From positions 11,904 to 19,946 of the forward strand of contig DIMT01000010.1 in NCBI GenBank assembly GCA_002425705.1: 8,043 nt of DNA, read 5' to 3'. Of this stretch, positions 1 to 5,517 are shown piece by piece. The notes beneath the pieces are model-generated. The model was not told the DNA's origin and did not search any database. It saw only the letters and a list, made by a program, of their open reading frames with translations. The translations under genes were made by a program, and so were the position numbers. The stretch's first letter is position 1. Each line of letters starts with the position of its first letter. Origin of the DNA: Firmicutes bacterium UBA5559 (GTDB taxonomy: Bacteria > Bacillota > Clostridia > Peptostreptococcales > Anaerovoracaceae).

Positions 1-295
1 CAAAAGCAATGGCACTTTCGTATAAGGTGCTGAACTTGTCCGGCAGCACCTGGGTTTTTCCTACGACCGTAAAGGAGACCCGGTTGTTGCCTTCGATGTT
101 GGTATATTTGTGGCCGCCGGCATTGGTACCATGGATATAGATGGAGCCGTTCAACAGAACGTAGCTGATGGGAACCCCGTAGGGCTGCAGATCCTTGTCT
201 ACCGTGGAAAGGATGCCGTACAGGCCTTCCTCTAAAATTTTCAGTGCTTCTTCATCGGTCATTTGACGGTCTTTTCGCCGCATTTCAACTGTCAT
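1..295 (-). CDS. NimA-like pyridoxamine 5'-phosphate oxidase family protein (partial, 3' end outside window)
   Basis: The first 98 residues are present; the C-terminus is cut by the left window edge. The protein begins MTVEMRRKDRQMTDEEA and continues with a YGILSTVDKDLQPYGVPISY strand pair, a YIHGTNAGGHKYTNI segment and RVSFTVVGKTQV. This is the split beta-barrel, FMN-binding fold of the NimA/pyridoxamine-phosphate-oxidase-like family, usually about 150-160 residues long. Family members are small cytoplasmic flavoproteins; some Nim proteins are linked to nitroimidazole resistance, but most are uncharacterised reductases, so neither resistance nor a specific substrate should be assumed. The start ATG (295-293) is preceded by an AAAGGTGA ribosome binding site. 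Only 12 bp separate it from the stop of the upstream B3/B4-domain gene, so the two are probably one transcript. The family call is firm; the exact function is unknown. Confidence 0.85.
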   Translation of the reverse strand, partial: MTVEMRRKDRQMTDEEALKILEEGLYGILSTVDKDLQPYGVPISYVLLNGSIYIHGTNAGGHKYTNIEGNNRVSFTVVGKTQVLPDKFSTLYESAIAF

Positions 296-307
296 TACTG
301 TCACCTT

Positions 308-1030
308 TTACCCTTTCAAGTTCATTTCTCGGTTGTGGCTATCCAAAATAGTGATTTCTGTAGAACCCCCTAAATACTGACGGGTAAGCGCTGCCAGAGA
401 CTCTGCAGCCGCCTTCAGATCTTCTGTTCGGCCGGGGTCCACGGATTCGATGATCAGAAAAGCGTTGACCGTATTTTCGGTGAGCATGGTTCGCTGACCG
501 TCCCGCCAGTTCCAGCAGCGGCACACGGCTCCTTCTTCGTCTTTATAGATGATTTCTCCGGGAAGGGCGTTGTCAAAGTCCTCATCCCCCAGAGCCAGGA
601 AGTGCTCGCCCCCCTCCGCTTTGGTCAGGAGAAGGTCGCCCCGGAAGGCATCCAGGTCCTCTCCGCCGCAAGGGAGGCCATAGGTCAGAGAAACGGAGTT
701 GTACAGATCCACCAGAGGATTGATGGGGGAGACGCCGGTTCCCTTTTCAATTCTTTTGAGCAGGGCTTCGATGGAACACCGGACTCCCTTCTTGGTCTTA
801 AATGTCTGGTAGGCCTTTCGCCATATTGCGATCACCGGGTTTTCGCTGAATACCTCTGCTTGAAGGTACTGGAGGGCTGTTTGGCTGCTTTTTTCCAGCA
901 GGTTGTTGATCTCTTGTCTTTTGCCAGATACGGCCGATTCTTGGTTTGTGATGCCATTTGCCAGAACCACCGCTATTTCCGCCTGGGGGAAAATCTCCCA
1001 GAACTCCTCTGTGATAATAAATTTTGCCAT
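308..1030 (-). CDS. Free-standing B3/B4 (PheT-type tRNA-binding) domain protein
   Basis: This 240-residue cytoplasmic protein consists essentially of the B3/B4 domain known from the phenylalanyl-tRNA synthetase beta subunit (COG3382-type). The visible signature is residues 85-127: a conserved RCSIEALLKRI helix, then SPINPLVDLYN, then YGLPCGGEDLD. The later FLALG...PGEIIYKDE and CRCWNWRD segments and NAFLIIE strands also fit the fold. In the synthetase this domain belongs to the editing module. Stand-alone versions are widespread, and trans-editing or binding of mischarged amino acids has been suggested for them, but their role is not established. The start (ATG 1030-1028) has an AAAAGGAG site 7 bases upstream. 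The gene has its own candidate sigma-70 promoter at 1050-1078 and probably forms a two-gene operon with the NimA-like gene. The family call is strong; the function is inferred. Confidence 0.88.
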   Translation of the reverse strand: MAKFIITEEFWEIFPQAEIAVVLANGITNQESAVSGKRQEINNLLEKSSQTALQYLQAEVFSENPVIAIWRKAYQTFKTKKGVRCSIEALLKRIEKGTGVSPINPLVDLYNSVSLTYGLPCGGEDLDAFRGDLLLTKAEGGEHFLALGDEDFDNALPGEIIYKDEEGAVCRCWNWRDGQRTMLTENTVNAFLIIESVDPGRTEDLKAAAESLAALTRQYLGGSTEITILDSHNREMNLKG

Positions 1031-1049
1031 AGTTGCTCTCCTTTTCTAT

Positions 1050-1078
1050 ATTGTAATGGCTTGATTCTCTTTTGTCTA
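1050..1078 (-). promoter_or_regulatory. Candidate sigma-70 promoter for the B3/B4-domain gene
   Basis: Reading the minus strand, TAGACA (1078-1073) is followed by a 17-bp spacer and TACAAT (1055-1050); each hexamer is one base off consensus. The expected start near 1043 falls inside the AAAAGGAG ribosome binding site, giving a leader of only about 13 nt. The site lies in the 65-bp gap after the DMT transporter. Readthrough from that gene is also possible, because no terminator is visible in the gap. Confidence 0.55.
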
Positions 1079-1095
1079 TTTTCTATATTCCATTA

Positions 1096-2103
1096 TCATT
1101 GGTCTTTTTCAATGATGAAAGACCCGGATGGAACGGGATCGATACCATGGAAATTTATTTTTTCAATCTCCTTCTTCTCCGGCATCTGGGCCAGAAGAAT
1201 CCCTCCAAACATGACCAGGCATCCCAAGGTTTCCCGGGGAGAGATTTGCTCGCTGAGGATGAGGATTCCTCCGACCACGGCAAAGAGGGATTCCAGGGAC
1301 AGAATCAGGGAGGTAACGGTGGGGTCCGTATGCTTTTGGGCCAGAACCTGAAGCGTATAGGCCACTCCGCAGGAGAGAACGCCGGTATAAATCAGGGGAA
1401 GCCAGGCGGAGAGGACGGCGGACCAGCTGACAGTTTCCAAAACAGCCATAAAGGGAATCGAAACCAATCCACAGAAAAGGAACTGGAGACAGGATAGCTT
1501 TATTCCATCCACTTTTGGGGCGAAATGGTCGATTGCCAGGATGTGGGCAGCAAAGCCAAAGGCACTTAATACCACAAGAAGATCCCCCTTTCCAATGGAA
1601 AAGCCTTCTTTGATACTAAGCAGATACAGGCCGGCGGTTGCCAGAATCACGGAGATCCAAAGAACAGGGCGGACCTTCTTCTTTAGAAAAATTCCAGTGA
1701 TGGGGACGATAACGATATAAAGGGCGGTGATAAAGCCGGCTTTCCCGGCAGTCGTATAGACCAGCCCAATCTGCTGAACAGAGCTGGACAGGAAAAAAAT
1801 CAATCCGCAAAGCAGGCCGCCTACGACTAAGTTCTTTGCAGCAGTCCTTTTTTCAGAAGAGATTTGGTTCACGGTTTTTTCAATGGATTTTTCCCTAAGC
1901 ATTTTTTTGCTGCCGAGATAATCCATACCGATGATGACCGGGAGCAGGACCAGTGCCCCCAGGAGACATCTTATGCCATTAAAAGTAAAGGGCCCGATGG
2001 TTTCCATTCCCGACCGCTGGGCCACAAAGGAGGTCCCCCATATCAACGCCGTGATGAGCAGCATGAATTCGCCAGATTTTTTTTGATTGATTATTTTCAT
2101 CAT
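1096..2103 (-). CDS. DMT superfamily (EamA-domain) transporter
   Basis: This 335-residue inner-membrane protein has the ten-helix, two-repeat EamA layout. The first repeat opens with FMLLITALIWGTSFVAQRSG (13-32), and the second with GDLLVVLSAFGFAAHILAID (173-192). The second repeat includes the typical TDPTVTSLILSLESLFAVVGG (259-279) and a final ETLGCLVMFGGILLAQ helix. EamA proteins mostly export or exchange amino acids and other metabolites; the substrate cannot be read from the sequence. A charged cytoplasmic stretch (about 62-90) between helices 2 and 3 and a polar tail (309-335) are longer than in a minimal member. The start ATG (2103-2101) has an AAAGG site 6 bases upstream; a second ATG follows immediately. 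The gene is divergent from the sigma-54 activator and carries a near-consensus sigma-54 promoter upstream (2169-2184), so the activator probably controls it. A link to lysine-related compounds is inference from that regulator. Confidence 0.92.
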   Translation of the reverse strand: MMKIINQKKSGEFMLLITALIWGTSFVAQRSGMETIGPFTFNGIRCLLGALVLLPVIIGMDYLGSKKMLREKSIEKTVNQISSEKRTAAKNLVVGGLLCGLIFFLSSSVQQIGLVYTTAGKAGFITALYIVIVPITGIFLKKKVRPVLWISVILATAGLYLLSIKEGFSIGKGDLLVVLSAFGFAAHILAIDHFAPKVDGIKLSCLQFLFCGLVSIPFMAVLETVSWSAVLSAWLPLIYTGVLSCGVAYTLQVLAQKHTDPTVTSLILSLESLFAVVGGILILSEQISPRETLGCLVMFGGILLAQMPEKKEIEKINFHGIDPVPSGSFIIEKDQ

Positions 2104-2139
2104 TTACGACCTTTCTTTTTCATCGAACTAGCGGATATT

Positions 2140-2153
2140 GATTCATACGAATC
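2140..2153. repeat. GATTC-N4-GAATC inverted repeat in the transporter leader
   Basis: A perfect 5-bp inverted repeat with a 4-bp centre lies just downstream of the predicted sigma-54 start (about 2158). It shares the GAATC half-site with the repeat pair at 2280-2319. It could be an additional binding site for the same protein, or chance; nothing in the sequence decides this. Confidence 0.35.
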
Positions 2154-2168
2154 CCATGCTATTTATAT

Positions 2169-2184
2169 CGCAATCTTCGTGCCA
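2169..2184 (-). promoter_or_regulatory. Sigma-54 (RpoN) -24/-12 promoter for the DMT transporter
   Basis: On the minus strand, TGGCACG (2184-2178), four bases, then TTGC (2173-2170) followed by G match the RpoN consensus TGGCACG-N4-TTGCW at every position except the last. The invariant GG and GC are correctly spaced. The expected transcript start is near 2158, leaving a leader of about 55 nt before the transporter's ATG at 2103. No competing sigma-70 promoter is obvious for this gene. The neighbouring divergent gene encodes a sigma-54 activator, which makes this an expected target site. Confidence 0.82.
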
Positions 2185-2189
2185 ATGGG

Positions 2190-2322
2190 TCGAAACTATC
2201 GAAAAAAAAGAAAAATGGCTGAATTGCAGGGCTGAGGGGCATGATGGCAAGTGGTGGCTACAGAAAGTTTGAATTACTATCGAATCAAAAACGATATTCG
2301 CGATACGAAACCGATTCGAAAC
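2190..2322. promoter_or_regulatory. Cluster of CGAATC/CGAAAC repeats, candidate activator binding sites (UAS)
   Basis: The divergent region holds repeated elements. TCGAATC (2280-2286) and its exact inverse GATTCGA (2313-2319) are 26 bp apart. CGAAAC occurs at 2191-2196, 2306-2311 and 2317-2322, the last two spaced 11 bp. CGATA occurs at 2292-2296 and 2301-2305, and TTCG-N5-CGAA at 2298-2309 gives partial dyad symmetry. The dense block 2280-2322 lies about 120-165 bp upstream of the predicted sigma-54 transcript start, the usual distance for enhancer-binding proteins. It also ends 2 bp before the -35 box of the regulator gene. It may therefore serve both transporter activation and autoregulation; this role is inferred. 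Confidence 0.5.
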
Positions 2323-2324
2323 AA

Positions 2325-2353
2325 TGGACAAGGGCCTTGGTTTGGAATATAAT
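2325..2353 (+). promoter_or_regulatory. Sigma-70 promoter of the sigma-54 activator gene
   Basis: TGGACA (2325-2330), a 17-bp spacer and a perfect TATAAT (2348-2353) form a strong-looking housekeeping promoter. The expected start near 2360 coincides with the first base of the AGGAGG ribosome binding site (2360-2365), so the leader would be about 14 nt. The adjacent repeat block ending at 2322 suggests autoregulation. Confidence 0.7.
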
Positions 2354-2373
2354 GGCACCAGGAGGACTGGATC

Positions 2374-4458
2374 ATGGAAAAAATAAAGGATACCTTCGGA
2401 CTTAGCCGGGTCATCGAGCCAAAGGCCGCTATGCCGGTGACGGCCTGGAGATTGGACAACAAGCGGGAGATCTCCCCCTGGGAATGCCGGATCGCCCTGG
2501 AGCGGATTCATCTGGAAAGAGACTGCTTCCAGCAGCTTTGCAGTGAATATAGTTTTGATGAGACAAAAATCATGGCAAAGATCATAGATATCATCAATCG
2601 AAGAGGAAAACTTCACAACCCTTTTACTAATACGGCCGGTCAATTTTCCGGGACCATCGAAGAGATGGGGGAGGAGTATGAGAAACTTTCCCCTTATAAA
2701 ACAGGAGACCGGGTTCACAGCCTTACAACAATGACCGCTCTTCCGGTTCTGATTGAAAAAATCCATCATATTGATTACAACTATGGGGACCTTACGGTGG
2801 CCGGGTACGGAATCGTGTTTATGGACTCCCCATTAACCATTACCCCTTCCGGGTTGCAGCTGAACTATACCATGGCTGTTTTTGACGAGGCGGGAAGTTT
2901 ATACAGCATCTATAACGCAGCAGAAAAAGGGAAACGGTATCTGGTCATCGGCAAGGATCTGGTATCTGGTATTACCTATGTCAGCGCCATCCGAAAAGCG
3001 GTGGGGAAGGATTGCTTTATCACCATGATCCTGGATGAGGATGGCATCGGAACCCTGACCAGGGAAGAGGTCCATCAGGAACTGGCTAAGTGGGTGGACA
3101 GCTCCTATGTCTTAAATGTGGGGGAGCCGATTCTTTCCTCAGAGAGGGTTCTAAAGAAAGAGGGAGAGGGCTTCGATCTGACCATTAATTGCGAGGATTT
3201 GCTGGGCTCTGAGGCCCTGAGTGTTATCCTGACCCGGGACCATGGAAAATTGTATTTTACCAGTCTGAGAAACGGCTGCACCCAGGCCCTGCTTATCGCG
3301 GAAAGCATGAGCAAGGAACTGGAGGCCTATGTATTCGGCCAGTACGTTTCCGACTATGAAGATTTTAACTATGAGCTTCTTCTTTCCATTGCACCGGATT
3401 TGGACCGAATCAATAAAATGTACGAATCCCAGTCTATTGCTTATCGGCAGACGTTGAAAAAGGCCCTTTCTGCTTCCCTGGAAAAAAACAGCCGGATTGA
3501 TGATTTTGTCTTCAGCAGTCCGGAGACGAAGGCTTTGGTAGAGGAGGTCATCAATATTGCTCAATACGACTGCAACATCATCCTGCAGGGAGAAACGGGA
3601 GTCGGAAAGGAAAAAATTCTTGATCTGATCCATAAGAACAGCATACGGAAAAATAAGCCTTGTATTAAGATTAATTGTGCAACCATACAGGAATCTCTGG
3701 CAGAAAGCGAATTTTTCGGCTATGAAGCCGGTTCCTTTACCGGGGCCCAGGCAACCGGTAAAAAAGGCTATTTTGAACTAGCCAACGGGGGGATCCTGTT
3801 TCTGGATGAAGTAGGTACGCTGTCTCTCCCCTTGCAGTCAAAACTTCTCCGAGTACTTCAGGAGAGCCAGTTTTACAAGGTCGGCGGGACAACGCCCATC
3901 AACATCAACGTTCGGGTGATCTGTGCCAATAACGTTCCCCTGAGACAGCTGGTGGAACAAGGAAAGTTCAGGGAAGACCTCTATTACAGGCTGAATATCT
4001 GTACCATTACGGTTCCTCCTCTTCGGGAGCGGCGGGAGGATATCGGTGCTCTTGCAGAATCCTTTCTGAAAAATTATTGCAAGCGCTACGGCATTGACAA
4101 GGAGCTGGATGCTACAGCAATCCTCATGCTTGCCAATTATGACTGGCCCGGAAATGTGCGGGAACTGGAAAACCTTATTCACCGGGTCGTAATCGGAGTC
4201 AAGGAGCATGTTATAACCGGTGACGATATCCGTTCCATCCTGAACGAAAGTATTTATGAAAACCTGGTTCTGGACCTGAAGGGGACCATGAGGGCCTCCT
4301 CCTTCCTGAATTTTGAAGAAATTATCGAGCGTCAGGAAAAACAGCTCATCGAGTATGCCTTGAAAAAATTCGGGACCACGAGAAGAGCGGCAGAATTTCT
4401 GAACATGTCCCAGCCAAAGCTGATGCGAAAAAAGCAAAAATACCATATTCTGCCTTAG
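2374..4458 (+). CDS. Sigma-54-dependent activator with a 3,5-diaminohexanoate dehydrogenase-like sensor domain
   Basis: This 694-residue cytoplasmic transcription activator has three parts. Residues of about 5-350 resemble L-erythro-3,5-diaminohexanoate dehydrogenase (lysine fermentation) along its full length: RVIEPK (12-17), RLDN (26-29), RGKLHNP (77-83), DEAG (171-174), FDLTINC (267-273) and GKLYFTS (291-297). The Rossmann loop reads GKDLVSG (193-199) instead of the family's glycine-rich GAxGKSG type, so enzymatic activity is doubtful and a sensing role is likely. Residues of about 376-610 are the AAA+ domain: Walker A GETGVGKE (406-413), GSFTGA sigma-54 contact loop (453-458), Walker B FLDE (476-479), FREDLYYRLN with arginines 533 and 539, and DWPGNVRELEN. 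Residues 655-692 form a Fis-type helix-turn-helix. The start is set by AGGAGG 8 bases upstream. No PAS or receiver domain is present. It probably binds the repeats upstream and activates the divergent transporter. The ligand is inferred to be a lysine-pathway diamino acid. Confidence 0.93.
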   Translation: MEKIKDTFGLSRVIEPKAAMPVTAWRLDNKREISPWECRIALERIHLERDCFQQLCSEYSFDETKIMAKIIDIINRRGKLHNPFTNTAGQFSGTIEEMGEEYEKLSPYKTGDRVHSLTTMTALPVLIEKIHHIDYNYGDLTVAGYGIVFMDSPLTITPSGLQLNYTMAVFDEAGSLYSIYNAAEKGKRYLVIGKDLVSGITYVSAIRKAVGKDCFITMILDEDGIGTLTREEVHQELAKWVDSSYVLNVGEPILSSERVLKKEGEGFDLTINCEDLLGSEALSVILTRDHGKLYFTSLRNGCTQALLIAESMSKELEAYVFGQYVSDYEDFNYELLLSIAPDLDRINKMYESQSIAYRQTLKKALSASLEKNSRIDDFVFSSPETKALVEEVINIAQYDCNIILQGETGVGKEKILDLIHKNSIRKNKPCIKINCATIQESLAESEFFGYEAGSFTGAQATGKKGYFELANGGILFLDEVGTLSLPLQSKLLRVLQESQFYKVGGTTPININVRVICANNVPLRQLVEQGKFREDLYYRLNICTITVPPLRERREDIGALAESFLKNYCKRYGIDKELDATAILMLANYDWPGNVRELENLIHRVVIGVKEHVITGDDIRSILNESIYENLVLDLKGTMRASSFLNFEEIIERQEKQLIEYALKKFGTTRRAAEFLNMSQPKLMRKKQKYHILP

Positions 4459-4469
4459 TATAGGCAGAA
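4448..4469 (+). other. Hairpin spanning the activator's stop codon
   Basis: A perfect 8-bp stem, TTCTGCCT paired with AGGCAGAA, encloses the 6-base loop TAGTAT; the gene's TAG stop codon (4456-4458) is the first half of the loop. No T-run follows, so it is not a normal intrinsic terminator. It may protect mRNA ends or dampen readthrough into the next gene, which starts 28 bp after the hairpin. Any function is inferred. Confidence 0.5.
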
Positions 4470-4496
4470 GGGAACATCAAAAAGGAGGGGTTCACC

Positions 4497-5051
4497 ATGT
4501 GCGGACGATACACCTTTTATACGGAACGGGAGATCCAGGACCTGGAAAAACTGTTGAAGGATCTGGAGGATGAACTGGATCAGGAAAAGATCCGGAGGGG
4601 GGACGTCTATCCCTCTGAGAGGGCTCCTGTGGTGGTAGCTCCGAAAACACCGAAGGTCATGACCTGGGGATTCCCGGGTTTTCAGGGGAAGGGCCTGATC
4701 ATCAACGCCCGGTCGGAGACGGCCGGGGAAAAGCCCATGTTTCGAAAGGCCATGGCAGAAGGGCGCTGCCTGATTCCGGCCACCGGCTATTATGAGTGGG
4801 ATGAAAGCAAAAAGAAATTTCTGTTCAGCCCGCCAGAAGGGGGACTCCTTTATATGGCCGGTCTTTACCGTCCCTGGGAAGGAGTGGACCGGTTCGTGAT
4901 TCTAACAAGAGAGGCGGCAGGGGATGCCCGGAAGATCCACAGCCGGATGCCGGTGGTGATTCCCAAGGGTCTCCAGGAAGAATGGCTTCTGGATCCTTTG
5001 GCTGCTCCGGGAATTTTTCTTGACGCTTCTTCGGATTTTATAATATCATGA
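4497..5051 (+). CDS. SRAP (YedK/HMCES) family abasic-site-binding protein
   Basis: This 184-residue protein belongs to the SOS-response-associated peptidase family. Members remove their initiator methionine and use Cys2 to form a stable thiazolidine crosslink with abasic sites in single-stranded DNA, shielding them from breakage. All key residues are visible: MCGRYTF at the N-terminus (Cys2), IINARSET with Asn70, TGYYEW with Glu100, and KIHSRMPV with His148. The protein is somewhat shorter than the usual 200-230 residues, with a shortened region between the Cys2 strand and NARSET, but appears complete. The start is unambiguous because Cys2 must follow Met1, and AAGGAGGGG lies 6 bases upstream. 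It sits 38 bp behind the sigma-54 activator with no evident promoter or terminator between, so co-transcription is likely. No LexA-type operator was recognised. Confidence 0.95.
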   Translation: MCGRYTFYTEREIQDLEKLLKDLEDELDQEKIRRGDVYPSERAPVVVAPKTPKVMTWGFPGFQGKGLIINARSETAGEKPMFRKAMAEGRCLIPATGYYEWDESKKKFLFSPPEGGLLYMAGLYRPWEGVDRFVILTREAAGDARKIHSRMPVVIPKGLQEEWLLDPLAAPGIFLDASSDFIIS

Positions 5052-5104
5052 GATATATTGTAAAGGAATTTAGGAATATATAAATCAAAGGGAGAAAAAC
5101 GCGT

Positions 5105-5431
5105 ATGGGATACTTATTACTGGCCATTTCCATTGGATTTGAACTGCTGGGAACCACCTTTCTCAAGTATTCGGAGGGCTTCACCAAATTGGGCCCCTCT
5201 TTAGTGAGCATCCTTTCCTATGTCATCTGTTTCTATGCTTTTTCTAAAGCCTTGTATACGGTCAACCTGAGCATCGCCTACGCTACCTGGTCGGCGGTGG
5301 GGCTGACGGTGACGGCGCTGATCTCGGTTTTCCTTTTCAAGGAAGCTTTGACTCCCGCGGGGGTATTGGCCCTGATCATGATAACCATAGGGGTGGTCGT
5401 TCTCAATATGTACGGAGCTCCGGTCAAGTAA
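5105..5431 (+). CDS. Small multidrug resistance (SMR, EmrE/Qac-like) transporter
   Basis: This 108-residue protein with four membrane helices is typical in length for SMR antiporters, which work as dimers and exchange protons for cationic compounds. The essential membrane glutamate is Glu13 in GFELLGTTFLKYSEGFT. The family signature SIAYATWSAVG (56-66) supplies Tyr59 and Trp62. The GTT motif after Glu13 is EmrE/Qac-like rather than the WAVG type of guanidinium (Gdx) exporters. It also lacks a guanidine riboswitch in its short upstream gap, so a quaternary-cation substrate is the better guess. AAAGGGAG lies 10 bases before the ATG. It is 53 bp after the SRAP gene; an AT-rich stretch there (5058-5086) has only a weak promoter resemblance, so it is probably read as part of that transcript. 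Confidence 0.93.
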   Translation: MGYLLLAISIGFELLGTTFLKYSEGFTKLGPSLVSILSYVICFYAFSKALYTVNLSIAYATWSAVGLTVTALISVFLFKEALTPAGVLALIMITIGVVVLNMYGAPVK

Positions 5432-5438
5432 ATCTTAG

Positions 5439-5467
5439 TTGACAGTTCTCCCGGAGATGGATAGAAT
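5439..5467 (+). promoter_or_regulatory. Sigma-70 promoter of the rubredoxin-like gene
   Basis: A perfect TTGACA (5439-5444), a 17-bp spacer and TAGAAT (5462-5467) are present. The expected start near 5474 gives a leader of about 44 nt before the ATG at 5518. This separates the rubredoxin-like gene from the upstream SMR gene, although no terminator is seen between them. Confidence 0.75.
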
Positions 5468-5517
5468 GAAACTAATCCAATAATGTCTGATAAAAGATCT
5501 GAAAGGAGAACAGCGAT

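Noticed and set aside
602..1351. Open frame on the plus strand spanning the B3/B4 gene and the end of the transporter gene
   Set aside because: It crosses two well-supported minus-strand genes and their intergenic promoter and shows no protein-like features.
2353..2371. TGGCAC on the plus strand just before the activator gene, resembling a sigma-54 -24 box
   Set aside because: The sequence at the -12 position is GGACT, lacking the required GC at correct spacing, and the segment overlaps the ribosome binding site and the better sigma-70 promoter.
4448..4469. Hairpin after the activator considered as an intrinsic terminator
   Set aside because: No T-run follows the stem (GGGAACATC comes next), so factor-independent termination is unlikely.
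5052..5104. Guanidine riboswitch expected before some SMR genes
   Set aside because: Only 53 AT-rich bases are available, without the conserved guanidine aptamer motifs, and the protein is Qac/EmrE-like rather than Gdx-like.
5414..5423. CGGAGCTCCG palindrome near the end of the SMR gene
   Set aside because: It is a short palindrome within codons, with no loop, no T-run and no repeat elsewhere; most likely chance.
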